A stretch of DNA of 64,000 bases from an uncultured Bacteroidota bacterium (GTDB lineage: Bacteria; Bacteroidota; Bacteroidia; Bacteroidales; P3). Below, in pieces: positions 8,724 to 17,939 of the stretch (position 1 is its first letter; the number at the start of each line of letters is the position of its first letter). The notes under the pieces are model-generated. The model was given only the letters and a program-made list of their open reading frames with translations. It searched no databases and had not been told where the DNA came from. The position numbers and the translations under genes are program-made. The DNA is taken from contig UQXW01000001.1 in the NCBI GenBank assembly GCA_900545215.1, positions 62,001 to 126,000 of the forward strand. Reading direction: 5' to 3'.

Positions 8724-8902
8724 CAGCGTTGAAGCGTGTTGCTTCGACTTGCGGGGTGGGTTTATGTGCGTTCCGATGTGTTTGTGCGATTAAATGTGGC
8801 GGTGGACGGAGGTCGGGCAGGGTTGCATTGATGTATATGTGCGTCGGAAGGGAAGAAAGAAAAGGCAAAACAGTATTTCAGTATTAACAAAACAGTAATT
8901 TT

Positions 8903-10222
8903 ATGCAGAATATACCATTTGACAAGGCTTTGGTCGATGAAATCGTAGCCAAGAACAAAATCAAGAGCGTGGGAGCAGGCTCTATACGTGAGGTGAAAAA
9001 GGTGATAGATGATGTGGAAGCGGCAACGGGTGAGAAATTTGTGAGAATGGAGATGGGTATTCCCGGATTGCCTGCAGTGCAGATAGGTGTCGAGGCAGAA
9101 ATCGAGGCTTTGAAGGGCGGTTGTGCGGCAATCTATCCGGATATTTACGGAACGAAGGAGTTGAAACACGAGACGGCAAGATTCGTGAAGAACTTCCTTG
9201 ATGTCGAAGTGCCGGAGGATTCATGCGTTCCCACTGTCGGAAGCATGCAGGCGAGCTTTGCGGCTTTCATGACGGTGGCTCGTTTGGACGCAAAGAAGAA
9301 CAAGATTTTGTTCATCGACCCGGGTTTCCCCGTTCAAAAGCAACAGTGCAATATATTAGGTATAGAGACTTTGCATTTCGACGTTTACGATTATCGTGGC
9401 GATAAGTTGAGAGCGAAATTGGAGGAATACCTTTCAACGGGAGAGGTGATTGCGATGATTTATTCCTCGCCTAACAATCCGGCTTGGTTCTCTTTCAACG
9501 AGAAAGAGTTGCAAATAATAGCCGAAGAGGCGAACAAGCACGATGTGATAGTGATTGAGGACTTGGCTTACTTCGGAATGGACTTCCGTAAGGATTATTC
9601 CAAACCGGGAGTGCCTCCTTTCCAACCTACGGTTGCGAAATGGGCAGAGAAATACATATTGATGATTTCCGGCAGCAAGGCTTTCTCATACGCAGGTCAA
9701 CGTATTGCAGTGATGATAATAAGCCCTGCTTTGTTCGAGCTTAAAACCGAGTACATGAAGAAGTTCTTCACTCAGGAGAGTTTCGGTCGTGCCATAATAT
9801 TCGGCTCACTCTATGCCTTGACTTCGGGAACGGCATTCTCGCCGCAGTATGCCTTGACAGCCATATTCAAGGCTTGCAACGATGGGACGTACAACTTCGC
9901 CGAGCCTTTGAAGGATTACGGCAGGAAAGCCCATCAGATGAAAAAGGCATTGGTCGAAAACGGTTTCAAGATTGTTTATGACAAGGATTTGGACATGGAT
10001 GTGGCAGACGGATTTTACTTTACGTTCTCTTATCCGGGCTATAGCGGAGAGGAATTGTTGAGCGAGTTGGCGTATTACGGTATCAGTGCAATCTCTTTGA
10101 AGATTTGCAGAAGCACAAGAACCGAAGGCGTGAGAGCATGCGTGTCTTTGGTGCCTCATGAAATGATTCCTGTATTCGAAGAAAGGGTTAAACAATTCCA
10201 TAAAGACCACCCTGTGAAGTAA
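8903..10222 (+). CDS. Fold-type I PLP-dependent aminotransferase
   Basis: The protein (439 aa) has the class I/II aminotransferase landmarks. SSPNNPAW (residues 188-195) holds the Asn that contacts PLP, Asp220 in IEDLAYFG faces the pyridine nitrogen, and Lys259 in SGSKAFSYAGQR is the Schiff-base lysine. The C-terminal small domain contains the arginine of KICRSTRTEGVR, in the place of the carboxylate-binding Arg. It should transfer amino groups between amino acids and keto acids in the cytoplasm; substrate specificity is not evident. It is a single-gene transcript with its own promoter and a strong terminator. Confidence 0.85.
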   Translation: MQNIPFDKALVDEIVAKNKIKSVGAGSIREVKKVIDDVEAATGEKFVRMEMGIPGLPAVQIGVEAEIEALKGGCAAIYPDIYGTKELKHETARFVKNFLDVEVPEDSCVPTVGSMQASFAAFMTVARLDAKKNKILFIDPGFPVQKQQCNILGIETLHFDVYDYRGDKLRAKLEEYLSTGEVIAMIYSSPNNPAWFSFNEKELQIIAEEANKHDVIVIEDLAYFGMDFRKDYSKPGVPPFQPTVAKWAEKYILMISGSKAFSYAGQRIAVMIISPALFELKTEYMKKFFTQESFGRAIIFGSLYALTSGTAFSPQYALTAIFKACNDGTYNFAEPLKDYGRKAHQMKKALVENGFKIVYDKDLDMDVADGFYFTFSYPGYSGEELLSELAYYGISAISLKICRSTRTEGVRACVSLVPHEMIPVFEERVKQFHKDHPVK

Positions 10223-10284
10223 ACCGTCGCAAAAAAGTGACGGGGAACTGTAATATTTTACGGCTTTAATTTAAGTATACACTC

Positions 10285-10343
10285 GGGACTGTTTTCCGCA
10301 AACTGCAAACAACGCAGGCGGGGAGCAGTCCCTCTTTTTTTTT
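10285..10343 (+). terminator. Rho-independent terminator
   Basis: GGGACTG (10285-10291) pairs with CAGTCCC (10326-10332), with inner pairing between CCGC and GCGG, followed by a nine-T run. It ends the aminotransferase transcript. Confidence 0.85.
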
Positions 10344-10382
10344 GATACGATTAACCGATTTGGAAATAACGAAAGGAAGAAG

Positions 10383-11165
10383 ATGGATACGGAATACATG
10401 GATTTGAATGCGGAAAGCATAGATGAGGAGCATATTTGCTGTGCTTTCTCAGATAAAAAGTGTGCAGAGGGTTATAAGGCGAAGAAAGAATGGTTGAAAA
10501 AGGAGTTCGGCGAGGGTTATGTGTTCAGAAGACTGAACGAAAGAGCCAAGGTGTTTATCGAATACGTACCTGCGGAAAAGGCATGGACTGCCGTGGAGGC
10601 TCCGAACTATATAATGATAAATTGTTTTTGGGTTTCGGGGCAATATAAAGGTAAAGGGCATGGCTATGCCTTGCTTCAATCCGTCATGGAGGACGCAAAA
10701 CGTCAGAGAAAAAGCGGCTTGGTATCCGTGGTAGGCACGAAGAAGCTGCCTTTCATGAGCGATACGAAATGGTTGTTGGCTCATGGTTTCACTATCGTGG
10801 AAAAGTTGCCTTACGGTTTTGCTTTGATTGCCATGAAGTTCGATGTCGCCGCTCCGAATCCGTACTTTCTGCCGTGCGTTGCGGAAGGTGCTTGCGGCGA
10901 AAAGAAGGGTTTGACGGCTTATTACTCTTCCCGCTGTCCGTTTACGGAATATTATGTCGGCGGACAACTGAAAGAACTTGCCGAAAAGCATGGCGTGCCT
11001 TTGGAAATAATCAAACTGGAAACCCGTGAGCAGGCACGCAAAGCACCAAGCCCCGATACGATATTTTCATTATTCATGGACGGTAAATTCGTCGGCACAG
11101 ATTTGAGCCTTTGCACCGAAAAGAAATTCGAGAAACTCATTTCCGAAAAGGTTAATGGCGAATAA
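10383..11165 (+). CDS. YoaP-like GNAT acetyltransferase with C-terminal thioredoxin-like domain
   Basis: The protein (260 aa) is two domains. Residues ~1-160 are GNAT-like, with the acetyl-CoA loop in VSGQYKGKGHGYALLQ (Q/R-x-x-G-x-G/A pattern). Residues ~175-258 resemble the YoaP domain, with SSRCPFTEYYVGGQLKEL, where a Cys sits at the start of a helix as in thioredoxin folds, and then a FMDGKFVGTDLSL segment. This is the arrangement of E. coli YoaP, a predicted acetyltransferase whose substrate is not known to me. A purine-rich stretch (GAAAGGAAGAAG) precedes the ATG. The GNAT half may modify a protein or small molecule and the second half may recognise it; this is inference. Confidence 0.75.
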   Translation: MDTEYMDLNAESIDEEHICCAFSDKKCAEGYKAKKEWLKKEFGEGYVFRRLNERAKVFIEYVPAEKAWTAVEAPNYIMINCFWVSGQYKGKGHGYALLQSVMEDAKRQRKSGLVSVVGTKKLPFMSDTKWLLAHGFTIVEKLPYGFALIAMKFDVAAPNPYFLPCVAEGACGEKKGLTAYYSSRCPFTEYYVGGQLKELAEKHGVPLEIIKLETREQARKAPSPDTIFSLFMDGKFVGTDLSLCTEKKFEKLISEKVNGE

Positions 11166-11251
11166 GTAGTGGTGTTTCAGAGAAAATACAATGCACAAAG
11201 CCCTTAAAGTCAAATGTTTCGCAAGTTTGATAAATGTTTTTTTCTTAATAC

Positions 11252-11282
11252 TTGTTTATTTGAAGTGAAATGTGTATCTTTG
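11252..11282 (+). promoter_or_regulatory. Bacteroidota promoter for the OMP gene
   Basis: TTG at 11252-11254 is followed, 20 bases on, by TATCTTTG at 11275-11282. The ATG lies ~38 bases further on. Confidence 0.65.
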
Positions 11283-11319
11283 TGGCATTAAATGATTTTC
11301 AAATTAAGAGACAAAAACG

Positions 11320-12108
11320 ATGAAAAAGGTAATTATTACTTTGTTTGCGGTTTTGACCGCATTGGGTGGGCTTGATGCTCAAACGAAATCGGAAAAATCC
11401 GGTGGCTTAAAGAAACATAATTTCGGCTTTGGAGCAGCGACCGATATTTTCTCCACATGCAATTTGGTGAATAGCTTTGGCGGAGACCTGACTTTTGACC
11501 ACAGGGTGTTTGATGTCGGAAGTAATTCATTCAAGAAGTTCCGCAGTGCGGCGAATGTTACGGCTATGTCTCGTTTTTCCTTGCATTTTGCATACGAATA
11601 CAGGTTCAATAAGAATTTCTCCCTTTCGGCAGGCTTGAAGTATGCGTATATGAATATGGAAGTAAAGCTTGTGGTTGCCGATGATACAAGATTTTTGTCG
11701 GATTATCCCGATTTTTTTGCGGAGGATCGTTACAATGCGGTCTTTCACTCCGTGGAAGTGCCGATAATGGTGAATTACAGCACGCGAATTTGCGATAAAA
11801 CGTTTTGGAATGTGTCTCTCGGCGGTGGTTTGAGGGAGATGATAACTGCGGATTTGTCTTCATTCAGGGGAACAAAGGGCGAGATGACTTACGGTGTGGA
11901 ATCCATGGATGATTTTCAGCCTTTCCTTTCTTTCGGAACAGGATTGGAGTTCTCTATGTGCGGACATCGTTTGAAGACTTTTGTGAATTACAGTATTTAT
12001 GATGTGGATTATGTTATTTCGTCGAGAGTAGATAACGGATTATCCACTTCCTCGAAGAAGAAGTTCGGAAGAAATCATTTGGAAGCAGGCTTTACGCTGT
12101 TCTTTTAG
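11320..12108 (+). CDS. Outer membrane beta-barrel protein (PorT/OMP_b-brl type)
   Basis: The protein (262 aa) has a signal peptide (MKKVIITLFAVLTALGGLDAQ) and then repeated amphipathic strands with aromatic girdle residues, ending in GFTLFF. A terminal phenylalanine is typical of barrels inserted by the BAM complex. Length and pattern fit the 8-strand OMP_b-brl family of Bacteroidota. No ligand or enzymatic motif is visible, so the function is unknown. It is a monocistronic unit with its own promoter. Confidence 0.75.
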   Translation: MKKVIITLFAVLTALGGLDAQTKSEKSGGLKKHNFGFGAATDIFSTCNLVNSFGGDLTFDHRVFDVGSNSFKKFRSAANVTAMSRFSLHFAYEYRFNKNFSLSAGLKYAYMNMEVKLVVADDTRFLSDYPDFFAEDRYNAVFHSVEVPIMVNYSTRICDKTFWNVSLGGGLREMITADLSSFRGTKGEMTYGVESMDDFQPFLSFGTGLEFSMCGHRLKTFVNYSIYDVDYVISSRVDNGLSTSSKKKFGRNHLEAGFTLFF

Positions 12109-12247
12109 GTAAGGACGGTTCTACGGAACAGGCGATGAGGTTCGTGTCTGTCGGTTGACGGGGCGGATTTCATCGCTTTTGTTTTGAGCGGGAGCTGTTT
12201 GTATGATGCTTTTGCGGAATGCGGGCAGTGAATTTTGATTTTTTTTG

Positions 12248-12255
12248 TACCTTTG
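12248..12255 (+). promoter_or_regulatory. Putative -7 element for alaS
   Basis: TACCTTTG matches TAnnTTTG, ~80 bases before the alaS ATG. No good -33 TTTG is seen at the right distance. Confidence 0.45.
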
Positions 12256-12333
12256 CAGACTTGACGGAGTGGGGTGCGTGGTTTGCGGAACCGTTTCGCC
12301 TGTATGTGATTAAAGAAATAAAGGAACTCTGAT

Positions 12334-14952
12334 ATGATTGGTTCAAAGGAAGTAAGAAAGAAGTTTTTGGATTTTTTCGCCTCGAAAGGGCATACCGTGG
12401 TACCTTCTTCGGCGATAGTGGTGAAGAATGACCCTACGCTCTTGTTCACCAATGCCGGAATGAATCAGTTCAAGGATATTTTCCTCGGCAATTCGACCAA
12501 GCCTTATCTCAGGGCTGCCGATTCGCAGAAGTGTTTGAGGGTAAGCGGAAAGCATAACGATTTGGAGGAAGTGGGAAGGGATACGTACCATCATACCATG
12601 TTTGAAATGTTAGGCAATTGGTCTTTCGGGGATTACTTCAAGAAGGAAGCGATTGCATACGCTTGGGAACTGTTGACGGAGGTCTATGGAATAGATAAGG
12701 ATATTATATATGTAACAGTGTTCGGCGGCGATGAGAAAGAGGGCTTGAATGCGGATATGGAGGCGTTCGAATATTGGAAACAGTGGATTGCGGAGGACAG
12801 GATAATATTCGGAAGCAAGAAAGATAACTTCTGGGAAATGGGAGAGACGGGGCCTTGCGGCGGATGTTCGGAAATTCATGTCGATTTGCGAAACAAGGAG
12901 GATAAAGCAAAGATTTGCGGCAGGGATTTGGTGAATAAGGATAATCCGTTGGTGATCGAGATTTGGAACTTGGTGTTCATGGAGTTCAATCGCTTGGCAG
13001 ACGGAAGTCTTACGGCTTTGAAGGAGAAGAATATCGACACAGGAATGGGTTTCGAGAGACTTTGCATGGTTTTGCAGGACAAACAATCGAACTACGATAC
13101 CGATATATTCCAACCGATGATTAAACACCTTGCGGCGAAAGCCGGTGCGGAATACGGCAAGGGCGATGAGGAGAAGGATATTGCCATGAGGGTATGTGCA
13201 GACCATATAAGAGCGGTTTGCTTCGCCATTGCGGACGGACAGTTGCCTTCAAACGCCAAGGCAGGTTACGTTATCCGAAGGATATTGCGAAGAGCTGTTC
13301 GCTACGGTTACACGTTCCTCGGCTTCAACGAGCCGTTCCTCTATGACATGGTGGGCATTCTTGTGGAGCAAATGGGTGAACAATATCCGGAAATCAAGGA
13401 ACAACGTCCGTTGATTGAAAAGATAATACGCGAGGAGGAACTTTCATTCCTCCGAACTCTCGCAAACGGTATTTTGAAGTTCGAGAAGTACATCTCGCAA
13501 AGCAATGACAAAACGATAGACGGCGATTTCGCTTTCGAGTTGTTCGATACCTACGGTTTCCCTGTGGACTTGACGGAACTGATGGCACAGGAGAAAGGTT
13601 ACAAAGTGGATATGAAGGGCTTCGAAAGCAACCTTGCCGCTCAGAAAGAGCGTTCCCGTAATGCCGCGAAGAGCCTTACGGACGATTGGGTGGAGGTTGT
13701 GCCTTTCGAAGGCTTGGGAGAATTTATCGGATACGACGTTTTGCAGACGGAGGCTCGGCTTTTGCGTTATCGGAAAGTAACGATGAAGAATTCGGTTTGC
13801 TATCAACTTGTTTTCGATCGCACACCTTTTTATGCCGAAATGGGCGGTCAGACGGGAGATAAGGGCGTTATGGAAAACTCCGGCGGCAGAACAAGGATAA
13901 CGGATACTAAAAAGGAGAACAAACTCACCCTTCACATCGTGAAAGAACTGCCGAAGAATTTGGAGGAACCGTTCATGCTTACCGTCGATGCTGAATTGCG
14001 TAAATCGACAGAGGCGAATCATACGGCGACTCACCTTTTGCATTATGCTTTACGCAAGGTTCTCGGAAACCATGTGGAGCAGAAAGGTTCGTATGTCGAT
14101 GATATGCGTTTGCGATTCGACTTTTCGCACCCGTCGAAACTCACGGATGAGGAGATTAAAAAGGCGGAACAAATCGTCAATGCAATGATTCGGGAGGACT
14201 ATTCGGCGGAAGATTTCCGCGATATACCGATAGACCAAGCGAAAGAAATGGGTGCGATGGCTTTATTCGGCGAAAAATACGGCGATAAGGTGCGTTGCAT
14301 AAAATTCGGCGACAGTATAGAACTTTGCGGCGGTACTCACGTCAAATCGACAGGTCGAATCGGAATGGTGAAAATAGTGAATGAGACGGCTGTTGCGGCG
14401 GGTGTGAGGAGAATTGAGGCGGTAAGCGGAAAGGGATTCGAGAAATTTCTTTACGAAAGTCTCGATACGTTGAAAGAAATACATTCTTTGTTCGTTGCAA
14501 GCCCTAATGTCGTGCAATCTGTCAAGAAGTTAATCGAGGACGATGCGGCATTGAAAGCCGGTCTCGACAAGTTACAGAAAGAGAAAACGGCACAACTGTT
14601 CGATGTTCTTCGCAAAGAAATCAAGCAAACGGGCGATGCGGACTTGTTGGAGTGGGATTGCAGCAAACTGAATGCCGATGTGGTGAAAGATTTGGCTTTC
14701 AGGTTCAAATCGGAAAGCAACAATATATGTTTCATTGCCTACGGAGAAAATGATGGAAAGGTGTCCTTGTCGCTTATGTTGGGCGAAGAGTTTGTCGCAA
14801 ACGGCAAAGACGCTTCCAAAATCATACGTTCGGCAGCCAAACACATCAAAGGCGGCGGCGGCGGTCAGAAATACTTCGCCTCTGCCGGTGGAAAAGATGC
14901 TTCGGGCATAGAAAAGGCGGTGGAAGAGATAAAGAAAGAACTTTTCGGATAG
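12334..14952 (+). CDS. alaS: Alanine-tRNA ligase
   Basis: The protein (872 aa) is full length for bacterial AlaRS. The class II catalytic core is at the N-terminus (FFASKGHTVVPSSAIV, then LRVSGKHNDLEEVGRDTYHHTMFEMLGNW). The editing domain has its two zinc-binding signatures, HTATHLL and LCGGTHVKSTG, so removal of mischarged Ser/Gly is expected. The C-terminal DHHA1-type domain carries the glycine-rich IKGGGGGQKYFASAGG. It charges tRNA-Ala in the cytoplasm. The gene is followed by two palindromic repeats and then typA. Confidence 0.97.
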   Translation: MIGSKEVRKKFLDFFASKGHTVVPSSAIVVKNDPTLLFTNAGMNQFKDIFLGNSTKPYLRAADSQKCLRVSGKHNDLEEVGRDTYHHTMFEMLGNWSFGDYFKKEAIAYAWELLTEVYGIDKDIIYVTVFGGDEKEGLNADMEAFEYWKQWIAEDRIIFGSKKDNFWEMGETGPCGGCSEIHVDLRNKEDKAKICGRDLVNKDNPLVIEIWNLVFMEFNRLADGSLTALKEKNIDTGMGFERLCMVLQDKQSNYDTDIFQPMIKHLAAKAGAEYGKGDEEKDIAMRVCADHIRAVCFAIADGQLPSNAKAGYVIRRILRRAVRYGYTFLGFNEPFLYDMVGILVEQMGEQYPEIKEQRPLIEKIIREEELSFLRTLANGILKFEKYISQSNDKTIDGDFAFELFDTYGFPVDLTELMAQEKGYKVDMKGFESNLAAQKERSRNAAKSLTDDWVEVVPFEGLGEFIGYDVLQTEARLLRYRKVTMKNSVCYQLVFDRTPFYAEMGGQTGDKGVMENSGGRTRITDTKKENKLTLHIVKELPKNLEEPFMLTVDAELRKSTEANHTATHLLHYALRKVLGNHVEQKGSYVDDMRLRFDFSHPSKLTDEEIKKAEQIVNAMIREDYSAEDFRDIPIDQAKEMGAMALFGEKYGDKVRCIKFGDSIELCGGTHVKSTGRIGMVKIVNETAVAAGVRRIEAVSGKGFEKFLYESLDTLKEIHSLFVASPNVVQSVKKLIEDDAALKAGLDKLQKEKTAQLFDVLRKEIKQTGDADLLEWDCSKLNADVVKDLAFRFKSESNNICFIAYGENDGKVSLSLMLGEEFVANGKDASKIIRSAAKHIKGGGGGQKYFASAGGKDASGIEKAVEEIKKELFG

Positions 14953-14985
14953 GAACTTGATTTCCTGCGATAAAGGATTGTTTTG

Positions 14986-15060
14986 CCGAAACGCCGTTTC
15001 GGTGAAACGAAGAAAGAGAAGAATGGAACGGGGTTTCATTTTCGCGAAACGCCGTTCCAT
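14986..15060 (+). repeat. Two palindromic CGCCG elements between alaS and typA
   Basis: The first is a perfect 17-base palindrome (CCGAAACG-C-CGTTTCGG, 14986-15002). The second (15023-15060) is a hairpin: ATGGAACGG pairs with CCGTTCCAT and, after one mismatch, GTTTC pairs with GAAAC, giving a ~15-bp stem. There is no T-run, so these look like members of the dispersed repeat family rather than simple terminators. Confidence 0.6.
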
Positions 15061-15098
15061 CGAAATATAAACAGTCTTAATAATATTCGAAACACAGA

Positions 15099-16913
15099 AT
15101 GCAGAACATCAGAAACGTAGCCATAATAGCTCACGTAGATCACGGTAAAACGACCCTCGTGGACAGAATGCTGTATCAGGCAAAGCTTTTCCGCGACAAT
15201 CAAGAGACGAAGGAACTTATACTGGATAACAACGATTTGGAGCGTGAACGCGGTATCACGATACTGTCCAAGAACGTTTCAATCAGATACAAGGGTTACA
15301 AAATAAACATTATCGATACTCCCGGCCACAGTGATTTCGGCGGAGAGGTGGAAAGAGTGTTGAATATGGCGGATGGCGTTCTGCTCGTGGTAGATGCTTT
15401 TGAGGGTCCGATGCCGCAGACCCGTTTTGTGCTGCAAAAGGCAATCGAATTGAACCTCAAACCCATTGTGGTTATAAATAAGGTTGATAAACCTAATTGC
15501 AATCCTGTGGAAACGCAGGAAAAGGTTTTCGACCTTATGTTCTCTCTCGGTGCAACGGAGGAACAGTTGGATTTTCCGACCGTTTATGGCTCATCGAAGC
15601 AGGGCTGGATGGGTGAAGATTGGGAACACCCTACGGAAGACGTTTCTTATCTTCTGGATATGATAATAAAGCATATTCCTGCTTACAATGTAACGGATGG
15701 AAATACACAGTTGATGATTTCTTCCTTGGATTACTCCTCGTATGTCGGCAGAATAGCTGTGGGACGTCTTCACAGAGGAACGTTGGTTGCAGGACAAGAT
15801 GTAACGCTTGCAAAAACCAATGGAGAGATGGTGCGTTCCAAAATCAAGGAGCTCTATGTCTTTGAAGGCTTGGCAAAGGAAAAAATCAAGACACCGGTGG
15901 AAGCGGGGGAGATTTGTGCCATTTTGGGATTGGAAGACTTTGAAATAGGGGACACTGTCTGCGATTTGGAAAATCCTGAACCGTTGAAGCCGATAAAGGT
16001 CGATGATCCGACGATGAGCATGCTCTTTACGATAAATAATTCGCCTTTTTACGGCAAGGACGGCAAGTATGTGACCTCACGACATCTTCGTGAGAGATTG
16101 TTCGCAGAGTTGGAGAAGAATCTGGCTCTTCGTGTCGAGGAAACCGATTCGCCGGATTCTCTCATCGTTTACGGACGAGGCATTCTTCATCTTTCGATTC
16201 TGATAGAGACCATGCGTCGAGAGGGCTATGAATTGCAGGTCGGACAACCTAAAGTAATCATCAAGGAAATAGATGGTAAGAAATGCGAGCCTGTGGAGCA
16301 GTTGACCATAGTTGTTCCGGAGCAATTCGCCGGTAAGGTGATAGAATTGGTGACTATGAGGAAGGGAGAGATAGACAGCATAGAGGCTCAGGGGGACAGA
16401 AGCCACATCGAGTTCACCATTCCTTCGAGAGGTATCATAGGATTGAGAAACAACATACTTACAGTATCGGAAGGAGAGGCCATAATGGCGAGTCGTTTGA
16501 AAGGATACGAACCTTGGAAGGGCGAAATCACAGGAAGAAGAATGGGAGCTTTGATTGCAAAGGAGACAGGTACCGCAATAGAGTACTCGATAAACAAATT
16601 GCAGGACAGAGGCACTTTCTTCGTCTCTCCGGGCGACGAGGTATATACCGGAATGGTCGTGGGAGAGGGATTGAGACCCGATGATATTGTGGTAAACCTG
16701 ACAATCACCAAGAAATTATCAAACATGCGTTCGGCAGGTGCCGATGAAAAAGTCAATATAGCACCGGCAAAGAAGTTCTCTTTGGAAGAAGCAATGGAAT
16801 ATATAGCCGAAGACGAATATCTTGAAATCACTCCGAACCATCTGAGAATACGAAAAATACTTCTTGACGAGGTCGCACGTAAGCGTGCTGCCAATTCGAC
16901 ACCTAAGGAGTAA
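15099..16913 (+). CDS. typA: Translational GTPase TypA/BipA
   Basis: The protein (604 aa) has the full EF-G-like GTPase set. G1 is [15 protein letters not shown] (residues ~11-25), the switch I region is ERERGITI, G3 is [12 protein letters not shown], and G4 is NKVDK. It continues through the EF-G domain III/V-like parts and the TypA-specific C-terminal domain ([13 protein letters not shown] [29 protein letters not shown]). It binds the ribosome and supports assembly and stress adaptation. RNase P RNA starts 8 bases after the stop, so the two may be co-transcribed. Confidence 0.97.
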   Translation: MQNIRNVAIIAHVDHGKTTLVDRMLYQAKLFRDNQETKELILDNNDLERERGITILSKNVSIRYKGYKINIIDTPGHSDFGGEVERVLNMADGVLLVVDAFEGPMPQTRFVLQKAIELNLKPIVVINKVDKPNCNPVETQEKVFDLMFSLGATEEQLDFPTVYGSSKQGWMGEDWEHPTEDVSYLLDMIIKHIPAYNVTDGNTQLMISSLDYSSYVGRIAVGRLHRGTLVAGQDVTLAKTNGEMVRSKIKELYVFEGLAKEKIKTPVEAGEICAILGLEDFEIGDTVCDLENPEPLKPIKVDDPTMSMLFTINNSPFYGKDGKYVTSRHLRERLFAELEKNLALRVEETDSPDSLIVYGRGILHLSILIETMRREGYELQVGQPKVIIKEIDGKKCEPVEQLTIVVPEQFAGKVIELVTMRKGEIDSIEAQGDRSHIEFTIPSRGIIGLRNNILTVSEGEAIMASRLKGYEPWKGEITGRRMGALIAKETGTAIEYSINKLQDRGTFFVSPGDEVYTGMVVGEGLRPDDIVVNLTITKKLSNMRSAGADEKVNIAPAKKFSLEEAMEYIAEDEYLEITPNHLRIRKILLDEVARKRAANSTPKE

Positions 16914-16920
16914 GAAACAT

Positions 16921-17289
16921 AACGGTGCGACATCGTTCTATCGCTGCGAATTTCCATTCGGAGAGGAAAGTCCGGGCAACGCAGAGCATCATACTACCTA
17001 ACGGGTAGGCGGATTTGCAAAAGTCCGACAGAAAGTGCCGCAGAAAACAACCGCCTTTTCCAAGGTAAGGGTGAAAACGCGAGGTAAGAGCTCACGCTAC
17101 GGCTTAGTGATAAGTCGCAGGGGTAAACCTTATGAGTTGAAAGACCAAATATATCGGAGCATGGGGCTGCTCGTCCTTTTCCGAGGGGTAGGTCGTTAGA
17201 GGCTTGTCGCAAGGCAGGCAGTAGATTAATGATAGAACGGTTTGCAAATGCAAACCCGACAGAACCCGGCTTACAGATGTCGCACCGTT
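16921..17289 (+). ncRNA. rnpB: RNase P RNA (type A-like)
   Basis: A 14-bp closing helix P1 pairs 16921-16934 (AACGGTGCGACATC) with 17276-17289. Just inside lies the universal GAGGAAAGTCCGGGC block at 16963-16977 (P4/CR I). The 3' end has the matching ACAGAACCCGGCTTAC segment. At ~369 nt the length fits a bacterial RNase P RNA. With the RnpA protein, which is not in this window, it removes 5' leaders of tRNA precursors. A short T-rich run follows P1. Confidence 0.96.
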
Positions 17290-17350
17290 TCTTTTGAAGA
17301 TTTCGTTGTTTTGCGGAAACAAATCGAGTGAAACGAGTGTCATAGCAGCG

Positions 17351-17905
17351 ATGAACCTTTCGGACGAAGAAATAATAAGAAGGTGTCTCAAAAAAGACGC
17401 AAAGGCTCAACGGGCTCTTTATGACAGGTATTCCCCTCTCATGCTCGGCTTGTGCATTCGCTATGCACGTTGCCGTCAGGACGCAGAGGATATTTTCCAA
17501 GAGGCTTTCATTAAGGCATTTTCACAGCTTGACAAGTATTCTTTCAAGGGAGCGTTCGGCGGTTGGCTGAGACGTCTTTTCGTCAACTGTGCTTTGAATT
17601 ACTATCGTTACGATAAATCGCATTTTTTTTGCGATGTACAGGATTGCCCCTCCCTTGTGGAAAAGCCTGTGCAACTCGACAATTTTTCGACCGCCGAGAT
17701 ACTCGATATGGTTGCGTCTTTGCCGGAGAATTGCAGGACGGTATTCAATCTTATCGAAATAGAGGGCTATTCTTACAAGGAATTATCGGAAATGTTGCAG
17801 TTGAGCGAGAGTACGTTGAGAGGATTGAATTTCAAGGCAAAGCAATTACTGAGAGAAAAAATAAACAAGAAAAACATTCAAACCGAAATCCGAAACGCAG
17901 ATTAA
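17351..17905 (+). CDS. ECF-type RNA polymerase sigma factor (second copy)
   Basis: The protein (~184 aa) has sigma region 2 (ALYDRYSPLMLGLCIRYARCRQDAEDIFQEAFIKAF) and region 4 (LPENCRTVFNLIEIEGYSYKELSEMLQLSESTLRGLNFKAKQLL with its helix-turn-helix). I chose the ATG at 17351; an earlier GTG-like opening at 17294 would overlap the end of rnpB. Like the sigma gene at 1620, it is followed after 34 bases by a one-pass membrane protein with a CHU_C-like domain. It probably controls an envelope or surface-protein regulon; the trigger is unknown. Confidence 0.85.
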   Translation: MNLSDEEIIRRCLKKDAKAQRALYDRYSPLMLGLCIRYARCRQDAEDIFQEAFIKAFSQLDKYSFKGAFGGWLRRLFVNCALNYYRYDKSHFFCDVQDCPSLVEKPVQLDNFSTAEILDMVASLPENCRTVFNLIEIEGYSYKELSEMLQLSESTLRGLNFKAKQLLREKINKKNIQTEIRNAD

Positions 17906-17939
17906 AGGTTCGGGTGAAAACATAAAAAGGAGGAAGATT

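Larger units (their letters stand above)
8506..8902. other. Intergenic region with a dispersed repeat and a promoter
   Basis: No convincing gene is seen in these ~400 bases. The stretch holds a copy of the CGCCG dispersed repeat (8586-8625), a good Bacteroidota promoter (8692-8723), and a ~170-base G-rich leader before the aminotransferase ATG. The leader contains no structure I can assign. Confidence 0.5.

Noticed and set aside
8575..8793. A 72-codon plus-strand frame in the gap before the aminotransferase
   Set aside because: It includes the dispersed repeat and the promoter, and has an unlikely Cys/Trp-rich composition.
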